From positions 1-7,434 of the forward strand of contig JAKBAL010000002.1 of assembly GCA_021809225.1 (NCBI GenBank): a DNA stretch of 7,434 nt, in the 5' to 3' direction. Made by a program: the position numbers and the translations under genes. This document shows positions 1 through 5,596 of this stretch, piece after piece. Position 1 is the first letter of the stretch. The number at the start of each line of letters is the position of its first letter. Origin of the DNA: Pseudomonadota bacterium. Its GTDB lineage: Bacteria > Pseudomonadota > Alphaproteobacteria > UBA9655. The notes below the pieces were generated by a model that saw nothing but the letters and a program-made list of their open reading frames with translations, was not told the DNA's origin and did not search any database.

Positions 1-47
1 AAAAATGCGGAAGTCAAGAGTGGTTGCAGAGTCAGAATGCACTGCTG

Positions 48-68
48 AAAAAAAGATTTCTTTTTTTT
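48..68 (+). terminator. A/T-only hairpin, possible terminator of an off-window gene
   Basis: A run of seven A followed by GA can fold back on TC followed by a run of T. This gives about nine A-T-rich pairs around a very tight loop, with a T-rich 3' side. It could end transcription of a gene lying to the left of the window. The stem has almost no G-C pairs, so it is weak, and the run may be plain AT-rich spacer. Confidence 0.25.
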
Positions 69-77
69 GAAATACTC

Positions 78-105
78 TTGACATTCATATTTTAATTATT
101 ACATA
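78..105 (+). promoter_or_regulatory. Possible sigma-70 promoter of the small exported protein gene
   Basis: A perfect -35 hexamer TTGACA (78-83) is followed after 16 bases by TACATA (100-105), a fair -10. A perfect TATAAT also lies at 116-121 but has no good -35 at the right distance. The next start codon on this strand is 144, preceded by GAGGA at 131-135. The -35 is convincing; which -10 is used is not settled. Confidence 0.5.
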
Positions 106-143
106 CACTTTAAGTTATAATTTTTAAATAGAGGATGTTATAG

Positions 144-584
144 ATGACAAAAAATATACGTATTGTAGATTTTAAAATTATTAGAAAATTCTTATTGTCA
201 GCCTTTCTGATGGGCTCAATGACACAAGCGATGGCAGGAACTGCAGAAATAGAATTTTCTGCAGATTTCGAAACCCACCCAGGAGCTAAGGCTCACTTGT
301 ATGAAGTAGGGCGAGAGACCCTGGACAGGCCAGTATGTTTTACCCATATTAATGCAGTGCAAAAAGTTTCCACAGACACTCTTTCTCTTTACTATAATGA
401 AGAAGGATGCCCAAAACCTATGGTAGGTTATATAGTGTGTTACCCCACAGGAAGCATGTTGATGGATGATTACTTAGAGGTTAGGCTCCCTATTCTTGAA
501 GATGGAGGAAAATATAAAATAACACTTAAAAAAGAAGATTCTCAATACAAGCTTTCCTTTGAAAAAGTTATAAACGCTAAGTGA
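144..584 (+). CDS. Small exported protein of unknown function
   Basis: This 146-residue protein is not one I recognise. The N-terminus has a basic stretch (R14, K15), a hydrophobic run (about residues 16-25) and an A-M-A sequence ending at residue 31, which together look like a Sec signal peptide cleaved before G32. The mature part of about 115 residues has three cysteines (65, 89, 99), is rich in beta-forming residues and ends in a lysine-rich segment. One disulfide is possible in the periplasm or outside the cell; the third cysteine would then be free. The ATG at 144 is chosen because GAGGA lies eight bases upstream. A TTGACA promoter sits before it, so it is probably transcribed alone; the next gene is on the other strand. 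A secreted effector, a small periplasmic protein or a lineage-specific orphan are all possible. Confidence 0.65.
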   Translation: MTKNIRIVDFKIIRKFLLSAFLMGSMTQAMAGTAEIEFSADFETHPGAKAHLYEVGRETLDRPVCFTHINAVQKVSTDTLSLYYNEEGCPKPMVGYIVCYPTGSMLMDDYLEVRLPILEDGGKYKITLKKEDSQYKLSFEKVINAK

Positions 585-900
585 TACTCAATTCGTTTTT
601 AAAAAGAGAGCTTCGTGAACTTGCTTTAACGGTAATTCCTAGGATATATCTTTAGAGCAAGTTCAAGAAATTCCCAGTAGTTCCCAGCGAAAAATCATTG
701 AAACCTGCGGAAATGTTGAGTTCTAATGGACAAACTGTGCGAAAAACATCTTCAGAAAATGGCCCAAAAGCTTCAGGTTCAAGCTCACCGGGAGCTGCTG
801 ATGATTCGTTATTTAATGGCTACCACTACTCGCCCCGTCCACCCACACGGTGTCATCGCCTTCGCGGGAGTAATAACACAAAGATTATAGGGGATCTTAC
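585..900. other. Gene-poor stretch, possibly a degraded small gene
   Basis: I see no convincing intact gene in these 316 bases. There is an inverted repeat near the left end (see the repeat entry). The right part (about 790-890) is less AT-rich than its surroundings. Short open segments occur in different frames: 643-726 reads ...SSSQRKIIETCGNVEF, and 726-890 could encode 54 residues ending AFAGVITQRL. The succession faintly resembles the order of motifs in HigB/Gp49-type mRNA-interferase toxins (a ...QRKIIE... helix, then a ...FAF... strand), as if one gene had been broken by frameshifts. This rests on visual resemblance only and is weak. No good ribosome binding site precedes either segment. 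Confidence 0.3.
616..665. repeat. 10-bp perfect inverted repeat
   Basis: TGAACTTGCT (616-625) is the exact reverse complement of AGCAAGTTCA (656-665), with 30 bases between. It lies 31 bases after the stop of the small exported protein gene. It could be a weak transcription-end structure or an end of decayed mobile DNA. There is no T tract after the second arm, so it is not a standard intrinsic terminator. Confidence 0.45.
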
Positions 901-2685
901 TTAGCTCTCAGTATCCTCTGAACCCTCAACAACGGCTACAGGTCTTAGAAAATCGTATTCATCAAAAAAAGCTTCATTGCGATGGTTTGATAAGATAAAT
1001 TGCTTTAATTTTCTCTTTATAATCAAAAGACCAATCATTTCTTTTTTTGAGTTACTAATATTCTCTCTTGTTTCTTTTATCACCTCATTACAAATATTAA
1101 ACTTTACAATTAGTTTTTCTAGTATTTTCTTGCGAAGACTAATTTTTTTTGAGATTTCATCAGAAGAATTCGATTCTTTTTCGCTCTCTTCTTTATCTTG
1201 AGAAGGAACTTCCAATTTCTTAAGTTCTCTTTTAAGGGCAATAATTTTTTTGCGAAGGATGGCTACTTCTACTTCCGTTATTGTGAGTACACCTTGTTCA
1301 GTTACATTCAAGTCTTCAATTACAGATATTCCCTCCTTAAAACTTGAAATAGTTTCATCGTGATCGATAAACCCTACAGGGGATGGGTCTGCTATACTCA
1401 TCAGATAATGGGCAAGAGGAACCATCTCTTCTCCGATGGTAAGAAAGTCACGTCCTTTAAATGAATGAACAGCGAAAAAAGGAGGATTTTCTTGCAAACC
1501 TAGCCCACTTAGAAAGTCCTCAGAGGGAGTAAAACAAGAAAGGAGGAGGCCCACCGACTTCTTTTTTTGATATTCCTTGAGGATTTCAAGACAGTTCAGC
1601 ACTTCCAATTCAAAGGCAATGAGATTGTCACAACGTCTAAAGGTAGAATCGATGGTATATTCACTTTCAGCAAAGCCGCTTTCTTTGTCATGAGATTTTT
1701 GTTGAGGTTGGCTATAGCAAAGAAGGTCATCTGTGTTGATGTCTGCAAAAATAACTTCATCATCGGTTTGACCCTCATTTCTCATTGGGGATAGATACAG
1801 AGAAATATATTCTTTGCTATGATCGGCTCCTCCCTTAATCATATATCGCAAGGCTTCCATAACATTCTGTGTAACTCCTTTTCCCTCAGCTAAGCAACCT
1901 CCTACCTGAGCACAGGAATTTGGAAAAAGAACCGCCTTTTGGTAAAGAGTGAAAGCAATTTTGGCTTGGTTTTCCTTTTCTTCGTCTTCGACTGGTGGAT
2001 TTGCATAATCTGGATCGTGGAGGGTTGCAAGCCTGTATGTACAGAATAAATTTCCAAGTTCACTCCCTTCTTGGTAATAAAACTTAGCAAGCTCGTGTTT
2101 ATCTTTTGACGTGTAATATTGAGCAAGAAAGGGGTAAGGTAAATAAATATCTTTCTTAATTTCTAATACTCTTTTATAGAGAGAAACAGCTTTTTCCAGA
2201 TCTGCTTCTTTGTCATCGTGTCCGTTTTCATACATATATCCAAGAATAAGAAGCTTGTGGGGGTTTTCTTCTATTTTTTCCATTTCATAGAATTTGAGAA
2301 AGTAATCTAAAAAACATGAGGAGCCCTTTGTAACATAAGCTAGATACAGATAGCGAGGATCTTGTTCCATCTTCTCTTGAATACCAAACCAATCTTGCGC
2401 TTCAATAGAAGAGTGTAGATTATAAGGTAGCATGCTCTTATAGAGTAGAGTTGCAACTTTATCTTGAGCGTCTATATCCCCGCCATTTGCAAGAGCAATG
2501 AGTGCCTTGAAAGGCGTAGAAAATTTTTTGGGATCAGGGCGTTCAATAGGAGAGTCACCAGAATAAAGGTGGGGAGCTAGAGCATTGAAAGAAGGGTTTT
2601 CTTCCTCCATAGCGAAAAGCAAAGAAGATGATCCGAGTAAGAAAGCTGCAGACAATAATGAAAAACGAATTTGACGATGAAACAT
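901..2685 (-). CDS. Exported Sel1/TPR-like repeat protein with C-terminal coiled coil
   Basis: This 594-residue protein begins with a Sec signal peptide (hydrophobic about 8-24, likely cut after A25), followed by an acidic mature start. Helical-repeat sequence covers about 60-290. The clearest Sel1-like units are 144-176 (LLILGYMYENG then KAVSLYKRVLE), 186-212 (FLAQYY then AKFYYQEGSELGN) and 258-287 (AEGKGVTQNVMEALRY). Sel1 repeats form alpha/alpha solenoids that bind partner proteins; exported Sel1 proteins of intracellular bacteria often act at the envelope or on hosts. Residues about 300-465 match nothing I recognise. Residues about 470-565 are charged and leucine/isoleucine-rich with a likely coiled coil, interrupted by an acidic Ser/Glu stretch at 495-510. 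The tail is acidic. The gene stands alone with its own promoter (2726-2754). The ATG at 2685 is preceded by a weak AAGG about a dozen bases upstream; the intact signal peptide supports it. Partner and pathway are unknown. Confidence 0.8.
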   Translation of the reverse strand: MFHRQIRFSLLSAAFLLGSSSLLFAMEEENPSFNALAPHLYSGDSPIERPDPKKFSTPFKALIALANGGDIDAQDKVATLLYKSMLPYNLHSSIEAQDWFGIQEKMEQDPRYLYLAYVTKGSSCFLDYFLKFYEMEKIEENPHKLLILGYMYENGHDDKEADLEKAVSLYKRVLEIKKDIYLPYPFLAQYYTSKDKHELAKFYYQEGSELGNLFCTYRLATLHDPDYANPPVEDEEKENQAKIAFTLYQKAVLFPNSCAQVGGCLAEGKGVTQNVMEALRYMIKGGADHSKEYISLYLSPMRNEGQTDDEVIFADINTDDLLCYSQPQQKSHDKESGFAESEYTIDSTFRRCDNLIAFELEVLNCLEILKEYQKKKSVGLLLSCFTPSEDFLSGLGLQENPPFFAVHSFKGRDFLTIGEEMVPLAHYLMSIADPSPVGFIDHDETISSFKEGISVIEDLNVTEQGVLTITEVEVAILRKKIIALKRELKKLEVPSQDKEESEKESNSSDEISKKISLRKKILEKLIVKFNICNEVIKETRENISNSKKEMIGLLIIKRKLKQFILSNHRNEAFFDEYDFLRPVAVVEGSEDTES

Positions 2686-2725
2686 AATTTTTACTAACCT
2701 TTTAAAATACTATAATGCAAAATTC

Positions 2726-2754
2726 TTTATATTTCCTCATATTTGCTTTGTCAA
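2726..2754 (-). promoter_or_regulatory. Near-consensus sigma-70 promoter of the Sel1-like gene
   Basis: On the minus strand a perfect -35 TTGACA (2754-2749) is separated by exactly 17 bases from TATAAA (2731-2726), five of six matches to the -10 consensus. Transcription would start near 2719, giving a leader of about 35 bases before the ATG at 2685. This is the best promoter in the window and implies constitutive, fairly strong expression of the exported protein. Confidence 0.8.
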
Positions 2755-2820
2755 GTTTCACGATATTCCAGAGATTAAGAAATCAGGGAAATAGTCTACA
2801 AACACTCAGCCAAAGCCGTG

Positions 2821-2929
2821 GCAATCCAGAAATCCCAAGGAAGGACTGGATTGCTTCGGCTCTTTCTGAGCCTCGCAATGACGGATAACTTAGAAAAATC
2901 GTCATTGCGAGCGGAGCGAAGCAATCCAG
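2821..2929. repeat. Compound palindromic interspersed repeat
   Basis: Two arms match exactly: CTGGATTGCTTCG (2846-2858) with CGAAGCAATCCAG (2917-2929), and CTCGCAATGACG (2872-2883) with CGTCATTGCGAG (2900-2911). Together they make a long hairpin with an asymmetric internal loop and a 16-base apical loop. A further GCAATCCAG at 2821-2829 can also pair with CTGGATTGC at 2846-2854, so the middle arm has two competing partners. Short palindromes with a CGTCATTGCGAG core ending in GCAATCCAG are a familiar class of dispersed repeat in Rickettsiales, Holosporales and other intracellular bacteria. The element lies between the lipoprotein stop and the Sel1-like promoter. It contrasts with the AT-rich flanks and may also serve as a transcription end for the upstream unit. 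The other intergenic sequence here (2755-2820, 2930-2982) shows nothing clear. Confidence 0.8.
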
Positions 2930-2982
2930 TTTTTAGTATAATTAATGTGAATGTTTTAATGAATCGTTATACTAGAGTCCTG

Positions 2983-3564
2983 TTAAGAAATATATTCCCC
3001 CAAATAATTTCTAACATTGCGCTCAAGCTCTTCATCCAGATTATTCATAAGTTTTTCCATCATGGCAATCCAAACCTTACGCCGTTGTCCAAGTGTGTAG
3101 TTTTCCGCAATGGTGCGAGAGGCTGTGGCGCGGGCATAAGCAAAATTCTTAACGACTCCAAGTTCATCGAAGATTTCAATTTTAACAGACATTTTGGCGT
3201 CATATTGTTCCGATTGATCAACAGTGAACATGCCTCTTAAACCTTTCGTTCCTTTAAGGGGGCTTTCGATGACGGACGCATCTTCAATGGTTACAACGGC
3301 ATATCCAGACCCTGTTTTCCCAATGGGTAAAAGACGATCTTGAACCCATTGCTGAATCATGGCCACAGGAGGAATAGGAAAATCGTTTTCTACATGAGGG
3401 CGGGTTGAGGAAGATTGGTATTTTTTCACAACTTCAACGCGCGCCACATTCAGACGGATGGGCTTATTGGCAAGATAAGCTAATCCTACTGGTTCAGGGA
3501 GTTGAGCTGTGGGTGAACAAGCGCTAAGTAAAAGTGCAAGGCAAACAAGAGGGAAGGGGCGCAT
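2983..3564 (-). CDS. Small lipoprotein downstream of hslO
   Basis: This 193-residue protein has an N-terminal hydrophobic stretch ending in a lipobox (L13-S14-A15-C16), so it should be lipidated at C16 and anchored in a membrane. The mature part begins with a Pro-rich linker, then a mixed alpha/beta domain, and ends in a charged helix (about residues 155-185) containing GQRRKVWIAMMEKLMNNLDEELER. I do not recognise a named family. Similar uncharacterised lipoproteins next to hslO are, from memory, seen in related alphaproteobacteria, but I cannot verify this here. The ATG at 3564 is preferred over a TTG six bases upstream because AAGGAG then lies eight bases away rather than two. Only 12 bases separate it from hslO and the ribosome binding site overlaps the hslO stop, so the two are almost certainly co-transcribed and translationally coupled. 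Confidence 0.8.
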   Translation of the reverse strand: MRPFPLVCLALLLSACSPTAQLPEPVGLAYLANKPIRLNVARVEVVKKYQSSSTRPHVENDFPIPPVAMIQQWVQDRLLPIGKTGSGYAVVTIEDASVIESPLKGTKGLRGMFTVDQSEQYDAKMSVKIEIFDELGVVKNFAYARATASRTIAENYTLGQRRKVWIAMMEKLMNNLDEELERNVRNYLGEYIS

Positions 3565-3572
3565 AGTCAAAT

Positions 3573-3578
3573 CTCCTT
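3573..3578 (-). promoter_or_regulatory. Ribosome binding site overlapping the hslO stop
   Basis: AAGGAG on the minus strand shares its first two bases with the hslO stop codon (3577-3579). It lies eight bases before the ATG at 3564. This spacing decides the lipoprotein start and points to coupling, with ribosomes ending hslO placed to begin the next gene. Confidence 0.75.
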
Positions 3579-4443
3579 AATGAACCGTCATAAGGTCCTT
3601 ACGATTAAAGTTATAATGATGATTACAAAATTCACAGGTTATTTTCAACTCCCCCTTTTCCAGGAGGTTGTCGATTTCATCTGCCGTAAGGGTATTTAAA
3701 AAATCTTTTATCCTTTCTACAGAGCATCGACATTGGGCTTTCAAGAACGTGGGGTCAAAAATGGTGACTCCCCCTTCATGAAAAAGACGAACCAGTAACT
3801 TTTCATATGGGGTTGAAAAATCTAAAAATTCCTGTGGGGAAAGGGTATTTAGGAGAGCATCTACATGGGTCCATGTTTCGCCATCAACATGTTGGTTCGG
3901 CAGTTGTTGGAGGAGGATCGCCCCACTTTTCCAGATTCCCTCGTCAGTTTTCTCTGAGGCAATAAAAAAGCGTGTTTCGAGTTGTTCTGATTGATCAAAA
4001 TAATGCTCAAGAGCTTGCGGAAGGCTTTCATGATTTAAAGTTACAATTCCTTGATAACGATCAACTGTAAGGCCTTGGTCAACGGTGAAAGCCAAATAGC
4101 CCGTTCCCAAAAGTTCTTGGAACTTGTCTTTTTGTCCTACTCCCGGTTGTTGAAGCTGCGCATACCCCCGCATATGTCCAGTGTGGGTGATATCTATAAT
4201 GGTAAGAGCCACGGGACCGTCGGTTTTTGTCTGAAGGCTAAAAATACCTTCGTACTTCAAAAGACCAGCAAGAGTGGCGCTAGCCGCTAGCAGCTCAGCT
4301 AGAACCTTTTCTACGGGAAAGGGGTAATCATGTTGGTTTAAAATTGTGGTGCTGACGTCTTTTAAGCGCACAAGACGTCCCCTTATGGAAAAATGAGGCA
4401 GGACGAAAGGGATTGAAATATCTACATTTTCATCGTGTGTCAT
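3577..4443 (-). CDS. hslO: Hsp33 redox-regulated holdase chaperone
   Basis: This 288-residue protein is close to the usual Hsp33 length. Hsp33 is a cytoplasmic chaperone that holds unfolding proteins during oxidative stress; oxidation of four zinc-binding cysteines switches it on. The N-terminal domain shows the family start (S19-I-R-G-R-L-V-R-L, residues 19-27), the helix with LAELLAASATLAGLLK (48-63), FSLQT..GPV (68-78) and a G-H-M-R-G-Y turn (89-94). The C-terminal redox switch is intact: C238-x-C240 and C270-x-x-C273. It is first in a two-gene unit with the lipoprotein. The ATG at 4443 has no close Shine-Dalgarno; a GAGGA lies about 17 bases upstream, so initiation may be weak or leader-dependent. 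The four switch cysteines and conserved blocks make the identification firm. Confidence 0.97.
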   Translation of the reverse strand: MTHDENVDISIPFVLPHFSIRGRLVRLKDVSTTILNQHDYPFPVEKVLAELLAASATLAGLLKYEGIFSLQTKTDGPVALTIIDITHTGHMRGYAQLQQPGVGQKDKFQELLGTGYLAFTVDQGLTVDRYQGIVTLNHESLPQALEHYFDQSEQLETRFFIASEKTDEGIWKSGAILLQQLPNQHVDGETWTHVDALLNTLSPQEFLDFSTPYEKLLVRLFHEGGVTIFDPTFLKAQCRCSVERIKDFLNTLTADEIDNLLEKGELKITCEFCNHHYNFNRKDLMTVH

Positions 4444-4474
4444 CGTAAATATTATTTTCCTCTATTTTTTATAT

Positions 4475-4502
4475 TAAATATCATAAGACGATGAGGCGTC
4501 AA
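4475..4502 (-). promoter_or_regulatory. Candidate hslO promoter
   Basis: On the minus strand TTGACG (4502-4497, five of six) is followed after 16 bases by TATTTA (4480-4475, four of six). This would give a leader of about 25 bases before the ATG at 4443. I see no heat-shock (sigma-32) type elements. It is plausible, but the -10 is imperfect. Confidence 0.45.
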
Positions 4503-4534
4503 CATCAAATAAATCCATAATTATGTAAAAATTG

Positions 4535-4550
4535 TTAACCATTTCTTAAC
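4535..4550 (+). promoter_or_regulatory. CtrA box upstream of the first pilin gene
   Basis: TTAACCATTTCTTAAC is a perfect match to the full CtrA consensus TTAA-N7-TTAAC; the first half also matches the TTAACCAT form of the half-site. CtrA is the cell-cycle response regulator of alphaproteobacteria and activates pilin (pilA) transcription in Caulobacter. The site lies 90 bases before the flp1 ATG and just upstream of a candidate -35 (4554). It is centred about 48 bases before the inferred transcription start, a normal activator position. It is also about 40 bases upstream of the divergent hslO -35. Binding is inferred; chance matches occur in AT-rich DNA, but the location before a pilin gene raises the odds. 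Confidence 0.65.
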
Positions 4551-4553
4551 TAT

Positions 4554-4583
4554 TTGTAGTGCATAATGAATTAACTAGATAAT
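4554..4583 (+). promoter_or_regulatory. Candidate promoter of the first pilin gene
   Basis: GATAAT (4578-4583) is a five-of-six -10. TTGTAG (4554-4559) lies 18 bases upstream as a weak -35. A poor -35 next to a CtrA box is what an activator-dependent promoter would look like. The leader would be about 50 bases. Confidence 0.4.
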
Positions 4584-4640
4584 AAAATATAGTTCTAGAC
4601 AGTAATAAAAGAATACTTAATCATTATGAAGGAGGATATC

Positions 4641-4805
4641 ATGGCTTTTTTAAAGAATTTTCTAATGCAAGATGAGGGAGTTACAGCAGTTGAATACGGT
4701 TTGATTGCTGCTCTGATTGCAGTTGCTATCATTGTTGGTGCCGGTGTATTGGGTACTAACTTGAATAAAACTTTCTCGGACATTGGAGCAAAAGTTCTCT
4801 ATTAA
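4641..4805 (+). CDS. Flp/Fap-type pilin, first copy
   Basis: This 54-residue prepilin belongs to the Flp family (class IVb pilins assembled by the Tad/Cpa machine; PilA in Caulobacter). A short charged leader (residues 1-13) ends in G13. It is followed by VTAVEYG, the family cleavage motif with Glu at +5 and Tyr at +6 of the mature protein. The hydrophobic helix covers about residues 19-40 and the tail is LNKTFSDIGAKVLY. The prepilin peptidase (CpaA/TadV) would cut after G13, leaving 41 residues. The ribosome binding site AAGGAGGA (4629-4636) is very strong, as expected for an abundant subunit. It is first of three tandem copies and the only one behind a CtrA box. No other tad/cpa gene lies in the window, so the assembly machinery must be elsewhere. 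Confidence 0.95.
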   Translation: MAFLKNFLMQDEGVTAVEYGLIAALIAVAIIVGAGVLGTNLNKTFSDIGAKVLY

Positions 4806-4864
4806 GGAGAACTCCAGTAAGGAAAGTATTTGTAAAAAGCAAAACATTCTTGGACAAAAAGGAT

Positions 4865-4898
4865 GGAGATTATATCTTCGAATGGGGATAGAATCTCC
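4865..4898 (+). other. Stable hairpin after pilin 1, no T tract
   Basis: GGAGATT (4865-4871) pairs with AATCTCC (4892-4898). After one A/G mismatch, TATC (4873-4876) pairs with GATA (4887-4890), leaving a 10-base loop. No T run follows, so it is not an intrinsic terminator. It may protect the 3' end of an abundant pilin mRNA, or mean nothing. Confidence 0.4.
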
Positions 4899-4996
4899 GC
4901 CTTTGAAGTTTGAGCTTTTTGAATGGCTTACTGAATTGTTGTTTAAAGACAATTTTATGTATAAGTTCAAATGCATGTGAGGTTGTTTTAGTCGAA

Positions 4997-5020
4997 AAAA
5001 GGCTTTGAAAAAAGCTTTTT
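4997..5020 (+). terminator. Candidate intrinsic terminator after pilin 1
   Basis: AAAAGGCTTT pairs with AAAGCTTTTT (one G-T wobble) around a GAAA loop, a GNRA tetraloop. The 3' arm ends in five T, so the A-rich upstream arm pairs with the T tail as in many bidirectional terminators. It lies about 190 bases after the pilin 1 stop and about 130 before the pilin 2 start, which would separate the two transcripts. Confidence 0.6.
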
Positions 5021-5099
5021 AATGGATTTGGCCTTTGTAGAAAATTGGGTCAAGCTTGGATCATTCTAATATGTAGTGAACCTGTAAAATTAAAATAAA

Positions 5100-5105
5100 T
5101 ATAAT
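5100..5105 (+). promoter_or_regulatory. TATAAT -10 element before pilin 2
   Basis: A perfect -10 hexamer lies 44 bases before the pilin 2 ATG. The best -35 at 18 bases is GTGAAC, only three of six. It follows the candidate terminator, so pilin 2 probably has its own promoter. No CtrA box is visible here. Confidence 0.45.
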
Positions 5106-5149
5106 TGTACAAGCGAGGATGTTTTTGTGTTCTAGAGAAGGGGAGTAAT

Positions 5150-5314
5150 ATGACTTTTTTAAAGGACTTCTTAAGACAAGATGGGGGAGTTACAGCAGTT
5201 GAATATGGTTTGATTGCTGCTCTTATTGCAGTTGCAATTATTGTTGGTGCCGGTAAATTGGGTACTAACTTGAACAAAACCTTCTCGGATATTGGAGCAA
5301 AAGTTCTCTATTAA
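5150..5314 (+). CDS. Flp/Fap-type pilin, second copy
   Basis: This 54-residue prepilin is identical to the first copy at 49 positions. The differences are A2T, N6D, M9R, E12G and V36K, so the mature pilins differ only at position 36, where a lysine enters the hydrophobic helix. The leader is cut after G13 before VTAVEYG. The ATG at 5150 is chosen over a TTG at 5105 because GGGGAG (5140-5145) lies four bases upstream and the other pilins start at the same point with MAFL/MTFL. The last bases of the gene and the first few after the stop match those of copy 1, as expected from a fairly recent tandem duplication. It may add a variant subunit to the same pilus. Confidence 0.95.
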   Translation: MTFLKDFLRQDGGVTAVEYGLIAALIAVAIIVGAGKLGTNLNKTFSDIGAKVLY

Positions 5315-5419
5315 GGAGAGATTTTATAAAAAGAATTATAATTTAATTGATATTATTAAAAAAGTTATTCAATCAAAAAGATTATATAAAAATTATTTTT
5401 TGTATGTTTGGAGAATAAG

Positions 5420-5584
5420 ATGGCTTTTTTAGAGGGATTCTTAAGGAAGGATGAGGGAATTACAGCAATAGAATATGCTCTGATTGCTGCTCTTATAGCG
5501 ATGGCTATAATTGTTGGTGCAAGTCTATTGGGTAGTAACTTGAACAAAACTTTCTCAGATATTGCACCCAAAGTTCTTTATTAA
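5420..5584 (+). CDS. Flp/Fap-type pilin, third and divergent copy
   Basis: This 54-residue prepilin shares 41 of 54 residues with copy 1. The cleavage region is kept (G13 then ITAIEYA, Glu +5 and Tyr +6). Changes lie in the leader (E5, G6, R9, K10), the helix (I14, I17, A20, M28, S35, L36) and near the C-terminus (A49-P50 for G-A). The proline before KVLY is the most marked change, because the end of the helix should be surface exposed in the fibre. GGAGA (5410-5414) lies five bases before the ATG. The following PAP2 gene starts 12 bases after the stop, so the two are probably co-transcribed. It could be a minor or tip pilin; that is inference. Confidence 0.93.
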   Translation: MAFLEGFLRKDEGITAIEYALIAALIAMAIIVGASLLGSNLNKTFSDIAPKVLY

Positions 5585-5596
5585 AAAGAGAAAAAA

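Larger units (their letters stand above)
4806..5149 (+). other. 344-base gap between pilin genes 1 and 2
   Basis: I find no convincing gene. The stretch contains two hairpins (separate entries at 4865-4898 and 4997-5020) and a perfect -10 just before the second pilin. One frame stays open from inside the first pilin to 4980, but it begins with TTG, has no ribosome binding site and overlaps the pilin, so it is not called. The gap suggests that the first pilin is a separate transcript from the second. Confidence 0.6.

Noticed and set aside
1..77. Possible C-terminal end of an upstream gene
   Set aside because: All three plus-strand frames close within this stretch without any recognisable protein ending, so no partial gene can be supported.
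581..655. Short frame reading ...LKRELRELALTVIPRIYL, like a transposase tail
   Set aside because: It is only 24 codons, closed by a stop just upstream, with no inverted-repeat ends or duplicated target site to support an insertion sequence.
726..890. 54-codon open frame on the plus strand
   Set aside because: The ATG has no Shine-Dalgarno, and I could not identify the product beyond a faint toxin-like tail. It is treated as part of a possible degraded gene, not as an intact CDS.
698..904. Open frame of 68 codons on the plus strand
   Set aside because: It starts with TTG, has no ribosome binding site, is of low-complexity composition and overlaps the end of the Sel1-like gene.
2818..3240. 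140-codon plus-strand frame
   Set aside because: It runs through the palindromic repeat and then antisense to the lipoprotein gene; it has no ribosome binding site and no protein-like motifs.
4535..4550. Reading the TTAAC repeat only as a weak hairpin
   Set aside because: The GTTAA/TTAAC arms are only five A-T-rich pairs. The exact TTAA-N7-TTAAC spacing before a pilin gene is better explained as a CtrA site.
4662..4976. 104-codon minus-strand frame antisense to pilin 1
   Set aside because: It mirrors the pilin coding sequence; antisense frames likewise stay open over pilins 2 and 3, which is a by-product of codon use and not conserved coding.
4783..4980. 65-codon frame starting inside pilin 1
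   Set aside because: It starts at a TTG within the pilin in another frame, with no ribosome binding site and no recognisable motif.
5105..5149. Upstream TTG start for pilin 2
   Set aside because: It would add 15 residues not seen in the sister pilins. The ATG at 5150 has a good ribosome binding site and aligns with the other copies.
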